Below are positions 24,640-38,700 of a stretch of 64,000 nt of DNA, piece after piece. How positions within the stretch are numbered: position 1 is the stretch's first letter; every line of letters begins with the position of its first letter. The position numbers and the translations under genes were made by a program. The notes beneath the pieces are model-generated. The model saw only the letters and a list, made by a program, of their open reading frames with translations. It had not been told where the DNA came from and searched no databases. Origin of the DNA: Pithys albifrons albifrons (lineage: Eukaryota > Chordata > Aves > Passeriformes > Thamnophilidae); NCBI RefSeq assembly GCF_047495875.1, contig NC_092463.1:36397724-36461723 (forward strand). The letters are read 5' to 3'.

Positions 24640-26756
24640 TATTGATATGCCTTTCACAAAAAGTAGTGCACTGGCCTGGATTGCACTGAATGCCTTTCAT
24701 CTGCATTATGCGTGAAACTGTAAGGGTGCCTATAAAGTTTCTTACACTTGCTCATAAATTTGTGTTCTGAGTTGCTTGTGACTGGTCTAAATTTGCTCGA
24801 GCAAATAGAAGAATTTGTGTAGCCCCAAGGAGCAGGAGACACTGGTGGGGCACTGCAAAAGGCAACTTAATGCTTAGCGGGCAGGTAGTCAGCATTGATG
24901 ATTTTTTTTTTAATTTTTTTTCCACTCAGCTGATGCATTTAAAAAGCTGTGTAAGAATTGCTTCAGTTAAGGAGTGGCATCTTTTTGAGAAGTCTTTGCC
25001 TTCCCTTTTCACTGGTGGGAGAATAAATGATACAGAGTACTAGTGTGATTAGTCTTTGCTTTCATGTGTTTTAGTAGATAAAATGGAGACTGCTTTTAAA
25101 AGCTAAACTCCACTTCTCCTAATTGCATCCACATTAAGCAGTAGATCAAACAGTAATTAGCTGAACAACTGTCTAATGACCACTGGAAGAGGAGAGAAAA
25201 TGGGCAGGAGTGTGCTGCTGTTGAACTTGTACCAGGTTTTATTTTGGTTGAGAGTCTTTACTAATGAAAAATGGCACTGATTTGACATACTGCTTTTTAG
25301 TGTGATTGTACTGACCACTGTGTCTCTTGAAAGATGACCTTTAACTCCAACCTGCAAAAAGGAGGAAAAGCTGATACAACACGTGTTCCAGGTTTAACCG
25401 GATTTACATATTTTTAAAATTGAGGCTACTAAAAAACATTATTAATGTTTTCAATTTTGTACTTAATTGTGATAATAATGACTTTCATTGAAGTTGTTTG
25501 TAAGAAGCTTTTTGTCTGTATACATTTGCTGAGACATAATCATTTCATTTTTGGAATTTACTATTTTGCAGTTCTGGCGGTGTGTAAAGCAAGAGGTAGA
25601 TGGAGTTACAGCACCTGAAGTAGGTCTGTACACCTGGGGCTACTGCTGAGAGACTCTGGGGAAGGTCACCTAAGTATCAGAGGAAGGTTAATCAGGGAAT
25701 AAAAATCAGCACCAAATAAAAAGGCGCTGGTTATTTCTGCTAATAAACTTACGAATTTGGCAGATTCCCCTGCTGTTCTAATGTGTGTTCCCTCGGCAGA
25801 ACCAAGTGATTCAGAGCCGCATTAGCTCCCGTGCTATTTAAGTTACTGTTATTACTGTGCGAACAGAACTGGTGATGTTTTCAGCAGGCAAGTGTTCAAA
25901 CTGATGGTTCAGCTGAAGGATGATCTTGCCAAGAGGGCTTTTTGTGTTTGAACAAATTGCACAAATCGATTCCTTTTGTATACCTAAAGGATTATTGAGG
26001 CATATGGTGCATCCATAATTGAACTTGCCATGTAGTCTTGCTCAGTTTATCAGTGTGCTCTGTGAATTGCTTATATGGTTGTGACTGAGACTAAAATTTT
26101 TCTTGAAAAGGCTTTTATAAAAGACATGAACAGGTTTAAAATACTTATTTTGGAGGAAAAAGTCTTTTTTTTTTTTGTTTGTTTGTGTACCTCTGCCATG
26201 ATGCTGTTGCTATTACGTCAAATCTCCAATGTTTGATATATTTTTGATGAAAACTGTTCTTTGCACTTGACCAAATGTTAACTCTGACAGGAATGAAAAT
26301 ATGAAGATTTTTGTGAACCCACAACTATCCAAAGGAATTGATGAGCAGGGCCAGAATTCATTTGCATAAACCTTTATTTTGTGGGTCTCTGCCTCTTGTA
26401 ATACAACTTCTTGCTACGTAATTGGAAAGAACAAAAGGAGATTTTGAAGGATAAGGACAGCAGTCAAATTCAGTTTCAGCATAAGGCAAAATACCATCTT
26501 TCTGAATAGCTACACCTGGAAAATGGTACTGGCAGACATAAGTGCTTTCCACTGTGTACAGATATATGATGGCAGAATACTGAGTCTGTTGAAGAGGTGA
26601 ATTCTTTTTGGTGTCTGTTTTGAAATGCAAAAGGAATACTGAAGTGCCATGTTGGCTGGGAAGCTTGGAGGAAGCAGAGCATTTTTTCTAAAATGATGTT
26701 TAGTATATCCAGATCATGACTGTTACTCAGGAATAACTTCTGGGAGTTGCTATGGA
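24640..26756 (+). other. Intronic DNA, nothing recognised
   Basis: This is AT-rich sequence with poly-T/A runs, for example near 24900-24920 and 26165-26178. No repeat family, RNA gene or convincing exon was found by eye. Confidence 0.45.
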
Positions 26757-26893
26757 TTTGAAGTTGGTAAGATCATAGTGCTAATAACACCAAGGTCGTG
26801 GATTTGGTCCCTGTATGGTCCATTCACTTAGGGCTGGACTTGATGATCCTTCTGTGTCCTGTCCAACTTATAATGTGATTCTAAGTGATTCTG
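26757..26893 (+). mobile_element. tRNA-Ile/CR1 SINE (TguSINE1-like)
   Basis: The 5' half closely follows tRNA-Ile: GTGCTAATAACACCAAGGTC covers the anticodon arm with anticodon AAT, then GGATTTGGTCCCTGTA matches the T-arm/B-box and the segment ends in TGGTCCA. The 3' half is a CR1-type tail (GGGCTGGACTTGATGATCCT, then TGTCCAACTTATAATGTGATTCTAAGTGATTCT). This head-tail structure is that of TguSINE1, described from the zebra finch. The 5' end of the tRNA part is weak or truncated (A-box degraded), so it is not a functional tRNA gene. It is diagnostic for a passerine or related bird. Confidence 0.85.
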
Positions 26894-29800
26894 AAATATC
26901 CTAAAATGCATTTAATTTGAGTTCGAAAAGCGTATTTTCATGTCAGATACTAAAGTTTTGCCTGGTAATTTTTTGGCGTGGAGTAGAAACCTTGCATTAT
27001 GAAGAGGATTGAACAGAAGCGGGCTGAGAAGGAAACCTCTGTTTCTTTTGAAGGTCTGTTCCACAGTGTATTGTTAAAACAGTATCTGGATTTTTCTGTG
27101 TTAATTTCTCTTGACTCCTTTATCTGCACGGCTATAGACTATTCATTGTAACAGTTTCTGACCTTTTGTTCTTACTGTTAATGGACTTAGAAGTAGAATG
27201 ATTTTTTAAAAAAGTCCTTGAGTCATTTTGCTGTCTCAATTCTCATCCACTTCTTGCATACTTGCACAATTGAGAAGGCAGTGGAGAGGCGAGAAGCTGC
27301 ACCAAAAGATTGCTCATCAAATCACATCCTGAAAGTAGTGTGGTAACTTGAGGTGTTTCTGGGTGTTTATATGTTGCCTTCTCTGTAAACCAAGAAGAAC
27401 ACAGGTTGTAACAAGTGCAGCTTTGTGGGGAGAGCACAGCTGCTGTCTCATTCTGGGAGGATTCACAGTCACAACAATTATTCTATAAGTCTTGGTTTTA
27501 TATCCTTCTGTAATGAGGATATTAATTCAGACTGCTGTGGGTTGTTTTGGGCAGTAGAAATGGAGATGAGACAAAGTGTCTCTTTACACAATATGCAACT
27601 GTTGGATGAGAATAATCTAGTTGTGTTTTAAGCTGTACTTGGAATCTATGGGTGACAGATCCCTTGGTTCTCTTTATTTTTTCCCCTTGTGTTGGGAGTG
27701 GGTAACTCCTTTCATTTCTCAGTACTGTTCCCACCTAAACAATGTCAGTGATCTGACGTATTTATGAATTTTGTGTGTTCCTGTTACGAAATTTCCTGTG
27801 GTTTTTTTCGTCTCCTCTTTCAAGTCTGTATTACTGCCAGCTCTGTGCGTGGCACATTGCTCTGTGAGTGCATTCCAACAGGTGTGTTACTTTTGTTTTC
27901 CTGGCATTTGTTTTTGCAATTTAGTATGAACATACTTTACATATATTTCAGTCTGGTTCAAACAAGTTTAGTTCAGGTGGTGGTTGAGTCGTGGTTTTGA
28001 TGGAATTACTGTTTGGCAAGCATCATCTGTAAACACTTCGGTGCTTTCAGCACATCATATTTTGGGACTGCCATAATGCAGTTGCATAATATTAAATTAT
28101 GTGCCTTACAAAATAAAAGATGTTTCTAAGGATTGACTACAAGCCTTGAGCAGTTGAAAATTTGCTGTATGAAAAAGAATTTAACTTTTTGTCAAGATGT
28201 TAGGCTTTATTTTAAAAACTTCTGTTTTGGTTTTTTCTTTCCTTATGTGCATATATCAACCAAATAAAAATCTTTTCATGATACAGGAATGTGTGGGATT
28301 TGTTTCAGGTTTTATAGGGGTCCCTTAACAAAGCAAGTTGTTCAACTTTGCTAGTCTATAGTTTCAGATGACTCAGTAGTGACCCTTGTGACATTCCACC
28401 CTCTCCCCTGCTCGAAATGGTATCTAGAAAACTTTTTGGTTTGATAAGAGAAAATTTGGAAGCATTTAAGAAATGCCTACACTATGTACTGAAGAATGAG
28501 AGAACCATTCTTTTGTTCATTTGAGAGTGACTGAGATACAATGAGTCTATACTGTTTTACATATGCCTGTTCTGAGGACAGGTAAATCTCAGTACTGCTA
28601 AAAGCACACGTGATGTGCCCCTTCCTTATTTTTTTTTAAATATGAGAGGAAAATGTTTAGTTGTTACTAGACATGTACAAGGTATATGTCAGGTTTTTTT
28701 AGTGTTCTGGTAGCTTAAGGACTTACCAGCATTGGAGATGACAGATTTACAGTGTTAAAGTTCCTGATCTTCAAGGGATTCACTTCTTGATGCAACTGGA
28801 ATTCTGACCTTGATGTTGTCCTGTGGTCACAATTATGTATTGCAGGGAAGAAAATTGCTTTCAAATTCCTTGTTAAACTCTGGTTTTACTTTACTGAAAT
28901 TTCACCAGTCCTTGTATATAATGGATTACTGTTTCCTGCTTGTGCTCCTCATTTTAGTTGTGCCTTTTTTAATCCCTTCAAGGCCGTGATTGTCCATATT
29001 ATTTGTTTGTGTGGAAGCTGTGCTGTATCTCTGTAGCTTTTTCTCTCGTCTATTTGAACAATGTAAGGGAGAAACAGTAGTCAGTGGTAGGTTGTATGTG
29101 GCAATGATTTTTGTTTTATTTTCCCTTTAAAATATCGAAAGAGTTTTTCACTTGCCTTTTGGTGGTGTAAAGCTGATATATTCAGTGAATTTTTCCTACT
29201 GTTTTCCAGTCATTTCTCTTTATGCAAATCAGGGTGCTTTACTACATACCTTATTGTACAGAAATTATGATGTTTTCCTTGAACAGGCAAGCGCAGTAAT
29301 ATGAATAGTAAAGAGTATCTCTAGCAGAGCCAACAGGCACACCTTGTAGTTGTGGTAATGGCATGAGGTAACTCTGAATGTGTTTGGACCTGTTTCATTA
29401 TGTGCCATAAACCCAGGTTGCTGGACGGTAGAACTGGAAATATTTGAAAGACACACGTTCTCTGCCAGTTGTGAGGCAACCACACCCTGCCCTGTTTGCT
29501 GCACTTACCAAGGTGCGTTTTTGATTTGTAAACAGTTCCTCATTGTTGCTGCAGAGTAAGAAGCTTCTTCAATGACGTTTTTGAAAGGAACAGGCCTGTA
29601 AATCTCAGCTTTACTGAGCAGGTTCTTTTGTTTGTACACTTCAAACTGATGAATAAATAGTGTGACTTTAATAGTACTTCGATGGAGCTGGGCCAGCCAC
29701 TGGTGCCTGTTCCTGCTCTCAGGTGGAGGGAGGGCAAGTCTCCCAGGGTGGCACCTTCTGTGAGCCTTCTCCTTGCTCCCTCCCTGCGTTAGTGAATCGG

Positions 29801-32800
29801 GATGCAGCAAATACACAGGTGTGTCTTAACACCTGTCAGGATTTTGGTGGTTGACTGACAGTGAAGGCTGTAGGATGCAGCAGGAAGGATTTGAGAGCCA
29901 GTGTAATAAATGTGAAATAATAATTTGCACTAGATTTTGAGGATATCCAAAAGGCACCATGTTACATTTCAGATAGTAAGGGGAAGATGGTCAGAATAAT
30001 TCTAATCCGTTTGCCTTTAGAAGTATTTCTCTGAGACTTCTAGATAACACATAAGAGAATAAATCTCTGTGGGCTCTGGGGTTGCAAAGTGCCAAATATA
30101 ATACTTGTGAAGTATTACATGGACAAAGTTGTTTCTGGTAGTGTCTCAAGTGATATATGTTAATTCTAGAATGATATTCTGAAAAATCACGTGATGCTAA
30201 TGCAGTTAGGGTTTCGTGGGTTATAATGTTGGTGTAAGTTCATTTTGCTTTTGAAAATTGATTTCAAATACACAGTGATGCCCTGTGATGCTTCTGAGAT
30301 AAGTCTGTTCTTTTGTATTGCAGAAAAAAATTACGTGACTACAAGATAAACCAAATAAATCCTTTGAAGTTTCATGTTGATATCCACAAAGAGAAAATCC
30401 TCTTTTCTGGTTTGTTCTTGTGGTACTCAAAGAATGATTTTTTTTCTAGATGCTTTTATTATTGAAAAATAGCACCTGCTGGAGAAAACCACATATGTAG
30501 TGTTCTCTAAAGATTATGCTCCCCAACCTAATCATTTCTCAGAAACAGAATAAGAAATCTTTGTAATATAATAATAATTTTTCTGTTGTTCTGCAGGTTC
30601 CTGTGACATTTATTTTACTAGTCCTCTACCTTGAAATTAATGCCTATATCCCACGTCATTGTTGCAGATAGTCAGCAAGCACATGTTTGAATTTTTTGAG
30701 TTCTTTGCTGCTGTAAAAGATCAGTCAAACTTCTTTTTCTGGCAGCTCAAGTGCTAGAAAACAGAATGGTAGTTTCCATAAAAATATGCCAGCTTGTAGA
30801 ACTGCTGTGAAATGACCAACGTGGTTCTGTTTGAAGGCTGAAGAAGATGGGAAACCGTCTCACTGGAAGTGTTGTTCTAATGTGCAGGTGATTGCTGTCA
30901 GTTCAGGTGCTGTATGTTTTGATTACTGCTTGTCCTCTACTACTTTTGATATTCTATACCTGGCCTGGTCCTGGGACTCTGCTCCCAGGTACTCCTTAGA
31001 ATCTGCATTAGCTTTCATAGATGAGATGAACTGCAAGTAAATGAAAATAGCAGAAAGAAACCCCACAGAAAAAGCTTTTACAGGTAAATTTCCATGATTA
31101 AATGGGCATCTCTCTTGTATCTACCTTATATTTTGAAACTGATGCTTATAAGTTTATTGAAGATACTCTTTTCCACTGACTTGCTCTTCTGATGCTGATA
31201 GTTACCACGACTTTTAAATAGGGAGGTGATATGTAAAATGCAGGCTGACCATAAACTGCAAACTGACTATAAGGAACTGAAAATAATTGGTAACTTAACT
31301 GCTGTAAGAGGCAAAGTAATCTGTGAACTCGCTGCTTCAGCCAGGAAGTTACTGGGAGGCAAAATGGTCCCTCGAAATCACCTGTTGACAATTATTTCTT
31401 GGCAGAGAGGAGCTTTGGGTAATCTGGCAGAATACGAAATGCAGTAAGTTCCATGCTGTTGCTGGAGTTTGTGATGTTTGTATCGTGGATGAATGTTTCC
31501 TGTATTTCTGTATGCAAACCCCAGCACCTTCTCCTGTGTTTTAAAGAGAGTGCTACTTGCTGCTATTTATTTCTTGTTAAATGAGAAAGTGTAATATGGC
31601 TAACCTATATTAAAAGTAATTAAAAATAATAGTTGCATAGCGTTTTTTCACTGATAAAAGAACAATTTAAATATATTTGTCTTTGTTGTAATTATTTTAA
31701 TGTGAGTGATCACATTTCCACTGCACTTGTACAATGATCTGAATTTTAAAAACAGAAGCAGTATTATCTCAGTATGCCATGATGATAATAATAAAATTTT
31801 CATTTCTAAGGTATATTAAAGAAGACTTTTCTTAGCATTTGGAATTTAGTGTGCTGGTAAAGAAATTTTAACAGGCTTTTGTGAATGAGGAAGACATTTT
31901 CTGTGAGTTCAAGCTTCACTAGGCATGTTATTATGGCAGTTGTCACTATATGGGGTTTAGCATTAGGGTTGAATCTCTGGCATCTCTGGTACAGAACAGT
32001 GTATTTCATGAATGCTTCTATTTCTGAACTTCCCTTGGCAAGTTGGAGTTATGTAGCAAGGCTGAAAGATTTAGCGTAAGGATTTTTATCTTCTGAAACT
32101 ATACTGAATTTTAGGGATAAATTGTAAGATTATGAAATTGGAAAATTAATAAAATAGAAAAGAGTGTTTCTTCCTAAAACATATTTGAAAAAAAAATTAG
32201 ACTTGGAAAAAGCAAAAAACATGAAGCCTGCTCAGCATACCTGATTCCTCATATCTGCTGATAATCAGGAACAGAACTCTCTCATATTTCAGGGTCTCAT
32301 CTCTATACTGTGTTAAGGTCTTGTAATTTCTTAAGAAAAGCAGCGTTTTAGTCTCACCTTTCTGGAAAGGTTTCGTTATCAGATGGGTTTAAAAGCAAAA
32401 CTTCGTTGCCATGACCATTTATTGTAGAATGATACTGTAGTGCCACATGTTATTTCTGTTGTTATTTTTGTTATACTCTGTAGTAAATCATGTAGAGATC
32501 AATGCTGGCAACAAGAATTCCAGTTTCAGACTTGCTTCATTTTTCACTTTTCGTTTCAGGAACAGTGCATTTTTGTTGGAAACTTTAAAATTATTGTAAT
32601 TAACAGCCTCAGACATTTTTTTCTTGTGTCTGAGGGTGAATTTTCAAACATATCTTTTGAGTATGCAAATAGTTAAATGAGTTGTTGTAGAGATTTTTAT
32701 TTACAATTGTACATTAGCTCTGGTTAATGTCTTAATTTATATTTTGCTAAATACGTTCTTTTATTGTTGCCTTCTGAAAAAACAGCTTTTCACTGCTTAA

Positions 32801-33099
32801 AAAAAGAATATAACCCATAAGCATAAAGGTGATGTCATAAAGCATTACAGCCTTTTAAGTCCACTTGTTGCCGTGGAATAATTGCCTGCAAATATACAGA
32901 TATTTACACAAGAAATGTTTGACTTGATGAGAGTTCCACATGGATAATGAACAGAAAACTGGTTTTATGTGTCATACAATTGACTGTGAATGTGTGCTTT
33001 GTGCTTTTATTCATTGTCCTAGGTTATAAGTGCCTGCCTCCTCTTTGTGAGGAACATAGTCCTGTATTTTGCATGATAATGTTTTTCACTTTGCAATGC
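26894..33099 (+). other. Intronic DNA, nothing recognised
   Basis: This is AT-rich DNA. The 103-codon - strand frame at 29505-29816 overlaps a patch of higher GC content (29690-29790), but no domain or splice signals support it. An acceptor-like TTCTGCAG at about 30597 leads into sequence without a good donor. No mobile element was recognised. Confidence 0.45.
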
Positions 33100-33236
33100 A
33101 GAGTAGAGGAAGAAGATCTGGAGCCAAATAGTTTGATCCAGTTTCAATTAGCTTATAGATGCATAAAAGTAAGGAGTTAAACTCAATAATCCTGATGGGT
33201 CTCTTCCAGCTCAGCATATTCTGTAATTCTATGATA
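33100..33236 (+). mobile_element. CR1 LINE 3' end
   Basis: The segment ends CTCAATAATCCTGATGGGTC, TCTTCCAGCTCAGCATATTC and TGTAATTCTATGAT, which is the typical CR1 3' terminus with its ATTCTRTG-type tail. The 5' limit is unclear because the upstream part is diverged. It is severely 5'-truncated, as usual for CR1 insertions. Confidence 0.75.
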
Positions 33237-36200
33237 AAACAGGAGAGTTCATTTAACAAAGAGAATGTGCTGTGGGCTTTTTTTTTTTTCCCAGTTTCTA
33301 GAAAAAATTATAGGAATGGGAAATGATGTAAAATAACATGAGAACTTGATTAATGTGTTGAACAGGATTTCACTAAGACCAGCGTCTTCATTATTTATTA
33401 CCAAGTATATTATTACAAACATGCATAACCATATCTTTTATGTGTGTATTTGCATATTTCAGAGTGCTTATGGTCTTCATACTCCAGAAGAGAGTTGCTG
33501 CATACAGTACCTATAAAGGTTATTACTTTCATGTCTGGTTAATGAGTCTGTTTCATCAAACAAGTTCATTAGGGTCTGCTCATAGAAATCTCAGCAGCAA
33601 AGTCCATCTAATAGCTTGAGTTATGAATTAAGCTTGCAGCTCTGTCAAAGTACTGGATTTCAGGGAATCAGCTTTTGAGGAATCAGGGAATAGAGGACAG
33701 TGCATTTCTTACCGTGTTTTGCTTAATGTTTCTATACTCTGCTACTAAATGTGTTACTCTGGAAAAGAGGAGCTGAACTGAATAACTTCTATTGTTTTCT
33801 ATGCATTTATAATTAAAAATTAATTCACAGCCTTTGATGCTGCTCTTTCTATCCTCAATATGAACCAGTTTTTCTGTTCAGGATACAATTGCTCATCTGT
33901 TTTCAATGTCAAAGGACAGGCAAAGGACTATGAGAGTAGTAATTATTTAAAGGCATGTGAGAGAGAAATATCTTGCATTGTAATCTTCACTCTGTCTTTG
34001 CTTGTGCTCTCCATGTGTGGTTTTCGCATTTTCTGTAGTCTTTAGGGGGTTGTTTTCTGAGTTAAGAATGAAATGTGGGGTGAGACAAACTCCTTTATTT
34101 ATTTATTTATAGCTACAAGGCCTTTCAAGACTGTTACTTATCAGGGGAAATGAATTTTCATAGCACAGATTCTGATGCTTGCATATATTTTATATAATAG
34201 ACTTCAGTTTGGGCTAATATTCTACTGGCATCAGCCTCGGTGTAGCACAGAGCTGCTCTGTGAGGAGTCCTGCCTTCTTTGTGGCCTGCCAAAAACTGTG
34301 TGTGTGCTGGCGGCATCAATGCCATCCTTTGGATGAAAATTTTGATGCCAGGATTAAGCCACAAAAAGTGGGAGGAAAAACAACAAATGCTGAGTCTGTT
34401 ATTTTTAAAAAAAGTCTTTCAGTACAGAAATGCTGAAAAATAAAAATTTACGGTTCTGTGATGTTTCTTCATGTTTGGACACTTAATAACTTTTCCAAAA
34501 TGTTTTTAAATTTATGGGTGATTTCTTTGTTAAAGAAAACAAGATAAAGAATTTCTGTAATGTTCTGAGAAAGCAGGAAGTTCTGAAAGTGAATATTGTC
34601 TAGTTCTCTAAAGTTCTTTGGCTACTGAATTTAAGAAGAATTTTACAGATATTAAATGCTTTCCAGTCCAGAGTTTGGCTTGTTAGTTCAGCAGGGAATA
34701 ATATTAAAGTTGTCATGTTGTTTGACCTGGTTTTGTGTGAGTTGTATCAGGTACAGTTTGTGATCAGAAAAGACAGGGTGAAGGACAAATCATACAAGTT
34801 ATTTTGTGAATGCAGTGGGATTTGAAATGTCTGATAATATAATGTTTTCATTAACTATCTCTGTTTCCTACTACATAGCTGTCTAATACAGATTCTGATT
34901 TCCCTGGTGGAAATGCATTTTTCTGAAACCACGAGCAAAAATGCAATTTAGCTAAAGTTTGGCAAAGAGTCTTAAGATTAGGTTTAAAATCTTTATGGCA
35001 GATGAGATTTGCTCTTTGTGGTAGGTTACAGAACTGACGGATTGCAGACGTTCTTTAATGTGCATCGTGCTCAAAAGGCAACTCCCACAGTGCTCATGCT
35101 TGGAGAATGTTCTGCATAGCTTTGGTTTCAGCCAAAGGGAAACCAGGGCTAAAATTGCACTTCTGCTACATAGTTTCTTTCTGCCGAAGCATCTCCTTAC
35201 CGTTCTTGCAGTGGTGCTGGCAGACTGGCGTGTGGACTGAGAATCTCACCAGCTCAGGGATCTGCACAGACTTTCCTTTTTTGACTTTTTGTATTATTTT
35301 TGCTTTCCAGCCAAAGCAGTGAACGGATCCAACTTGCTGCTTACTAATACAGGTGTGGACACAAGGGAGAATTGAAGTTGTGTGGCCGAGACAGCCTCAT
35401 CTGCCAACCAGTGCAGTGTTGGGTGGTCCCAAAGCACTTGCGAAATGTGTCAGTATTTTACTGTTTGTAGTATCATAGAAATTTGCTTTTCTCTATCATC
35501 CCAAATTAAGAAAATGATCTAGCTATATCGAGATTAGTTTTTGTGTTCCAAAATCTTTTTGGAAAAGCTTCTCAATTCTGAATAGTTCTTTTCCTTCCTT
35601 TTTCCGCTTTATAAAACCGATCTGAACAGTTTTCTGCAGTTTTGTTGCATCAACTTCCTTTCTGTATCTTTTCATTATTTCCAGAAAACAGAGAACTATG
35701 ATAGGTTTGTGGGGGGTTGATATAGAAAAATTTGTAAGAGGAGAAAAGGCTATATTGGCTAATAGGGCCTGTGCAGTTAAAGTAAGAAAAAAAAATTTGT
35801 TCTGAATTTTAGACTAGTGATAGACACAGCATATCAGCATGAAAGAGATCTCCTATCTTGTGCTGATTACAGTGTATTTTTGAGGGAATGTATTCAAGTA
35901 CTGTAAAAAAATTGCATCAAAATTGTAATTGTTTTTAAAACGTAATTTTCTGCATCTTGAATTCATTACATTCTTTATATTCCTGTTTGTTATTTTGTTT
36001 GGCTTGCTATACTTCATAAAAGATTTTACTGTATTGTGTCTTCTATAAATGCTGCTTTCTGTAAAATGCCTTGTCTGACTTGTTGGTGCCTTGGCTTCCT
36101 TATGGAAAGGATGTCCTGTGGTTGTTTACACTTGTGGATTGCCATACTTTCTTGTCAGTTTTGTGAATGCTTCTGCATCTAATATTCTCATACCTTTTTA

Positions 36201-38611
36201 TCTTATGATGGAGATTTGATGATAGCAAGTTATTGGGTTGTTTCTTATTGCAGATGGTTTGAAGCGAGAGCTGGGCTGAAACTGGAAGTAAACATGAAGT
36301 TAGCAAATATTTCTGAAACATATGTTAGAGCTGGGGGGAGTTGCTCAGAATGGGCACACATCAGCTGTGGAAGGTGTAAAGAAAACAAAAAATGACAGCT
36401 TGTACGTGTTGTTAAGGGAAGGAAGGAGGTCTGTGTGACTGGGACAGGGAGGTGCAACTGTGTCGGGGTTATACTGGATGTACATCAACTTACTCCTTTC
36501 CTGTTTGTACTTAAAAAGTGATTTGCCTGTTCAGTATAGCTGCTTTTAAGCACCAAGTATGCTCACTTGGAAAGTAAAAATGGCAAAACGTCTCCGCATT
36601 TGTGTTGGTTTCTTTGTCATGATTCGAAGTGGGTGGTTATCAGGAAATCTTGCAATCGTGTGTCTGGTAAAGATAAGAATAAAAAGCTGGTGCTGGGAAA
36701 GAGTTTAAGTCAAATGAAATTTAGTTTGAGATTGTGCTTCAGAAAAAATGGCCATATGCTGAAAAATGTCAACACATGTTCAAAGAAATGAGTTAATTAT
36801 CAAGTGGATCTTGACTTAGTCTCCCTTAGTGCTCATATTCATTTAAAAAACCTTCTTTTTCTAAAGGAGATTTCTGAAGTTTTATTGTTCAGCTGCTTAG
36901 ATAATCAAATGATTGTGGTTAATACTGAATAGTGCAATAGAAAAGTTGGGGTTGTGAAATTGAAAAGATGGTGTGATTTCTAAATGATTAAGTTAAAAAA
37001 TCAGTTTTCCAGGGTATGGACGTGAGTGCTACTGTGAAGATGGCACAGATGCTTGTAATTGGATTATTGAATATGAGATGTTCTTACCCTTTTTTTAAAA
37101 GGCTCAGTCACTGGTGTTGAATGCACTGTTGCATTAGGGACTCATGCCTTAGGTTTTTTCTTCCTGTTTAGGAGGATTCAGGGCTATCATTTGTCATGGG
37201 ACTAAGGAAACTAAAGTGACTTTTGAATGGTGTGGGACACACAGAGGCGATCCGTGGAGTTATCTGTTCTCTGTGTTGGTGTACTAGTGTACCAGCAACT
37301 TTTTTCCGTTCCATCCCCACCCCCCCAAGAACTGATACCAGTTTGCTGTCAGAGCTACTGCCTGTTTAGGAACTGGAGGTGAGAGGTTTGCCTTTGCATA
37401 GTAGCTCAGTCTTAAATGAATGTTTCTGTTTTCTACAGGTATTGTGAGACTCTGAACAGATAAGGAGGAGTGACATAAGGATTGGATGCTTAGGCTTGCT
37501 CCAAGATGCCCACATTCATATACATTTCTTGTTTCCTTGGGGTTCTCACCTCTTCTGTTTTAACTGCATTCTTCTATATTATAAAAGCTATTTTTAAAAT
37601 CTCGGTTGGTCTTCAGCTGCAATGCTAACTACTTAATAGTAGCTTGGAATATAGTATCATGAATATTGTAAATTTTATTATGTGTTTTTTTAAAGTTTTG
37701 CTTATTTGTTTATCTTCTTTGTCAGGTCACCATAAAGAAAAGAGTGTTGCCTTTTAATTTGGAGTTTAATATTTGGTAAATTACTTTTGGGAATGTGGTT
37801 GTTTAAAGTATAGAAGATGATAGAACACTGAAAAGTTTGTCAATACAAAGCTTTACTAGAGACGACTTTCTGCCTGTCTTGAGAAAGTTTAATGAAGGTG
37901 AGAGGGATGATGTGAAGAGGTTCAAAGTGTTGGATACTTTCATTAGCATTCCCTACATATCTTCATTTTACGCTTTTGTGCAGGTGAGAAAGGTGTCTAC
38001 ACCTGTTGGTTCGTGCCATCGCGCTGTGACTGCTCCGATTCTCAGAAAAACATGGCACGAGGCAGACCAAAGACGTGTTTGAAACAGGCCCTGCACATAC
38101 CCAGCTATTGAATAGTCCCTCCTCCCCATCTTCCCAGTTTCAGCTGCAAGGATTGTGAGGGTGCTGTCTGAGACAGGCTGACTTGGATCTTGTTCCAGCA
38201 TGGTGTGTTTATTTGTCCTTAGAAGTGAGTCTGAACTTACTAAGGGCAAATCCTTGACTGTACACAAGTGGTTTGGGATATTAATATCTCCAGCCTAACT
38301 GCCTGTGTACAAAGAAGTTTGTTTTGGACCTGGATTTGCACCATGAGGTTTGTTTAGGTTTTTTGCTCTCTTTTTCAGCCTTGAGTAGGTTCTCTTTTAA
38401 AAGCCTGCTCTGTAGGATACAACATGGCAACTGGGGCTCCTTTGTTGCATTCAGGGGTGGCAGAGGTGACAATAGCTAAAGACAGTGTCTAAACAAGACA
38501 GCAAAGTGCCTTGTTTTCGCAAAATAACCTTTGTCTTCTACTGTTTTCACGTGCAGGAGATGGACTTGATTTTCCTAGTTACTTACTTTATGTAGCTCTT
38601 GACTGATTAAT
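33237..38611 (+). other. Intronic DNA with one candidate small exon
   Basis: This is AT-rich sequence. Apart from the candidate at 35311-35352 no exon stands out. A good acceptor at 37438 (GTTTTCTACAG) is not followed by a usable donor within normal exon length. A short ATTT repeat lies at about 34096-34112. No mobile element was recognised. Confidence 0.45.
35311..35352 (+). other. Candidate 42-nt exon
   Basis: The tract TATTATTTTTGCTTTCCAG ends at 35310; 42 bases later a donor GTGTGG follows ACAG. Only one frame is open (KAVNGSNLLLTNT), entering in phase 1 and leaving in phase 1. This is compatible with the short form of the candidate exon at 13694 and with one frame of the candidate at 63178. 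The donor is moderate (GTGTGG). With only 13 residues, homology cannot be judged by eye; a pseudo-exon is a real alternative. Confidence 0.27.
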
Positions 38612-38700
38612 ATTAGAATGGTTCATACAGTGGTTTGGTTTGGAAGGGACTTGTAGAGGTCCCAAATACTGATCAGAATATTGCTGAAACAGTGTCTGAC
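38612..38700 (-). mobile_element. Short CR1 3'-end remnant
   Basis: TTAGAATGGTTCATACAGTG, then GTTTGGTTTGGAAGGGACTTG, resembles the reverse complement of a CR1 3' end (usually TAGAATGGTTTGGGTTGGAAG), apparently with a small insertion or duplication. Only the terminal 60-90 bases are recognisable. Confidence 0.5.

Noticed and set aside
26757..26830. tRNA-Ile gene
   Set aside because: The 5' acceptor stem and A-box are degraded and a CR1-type tail follows, so it is a SINE head.
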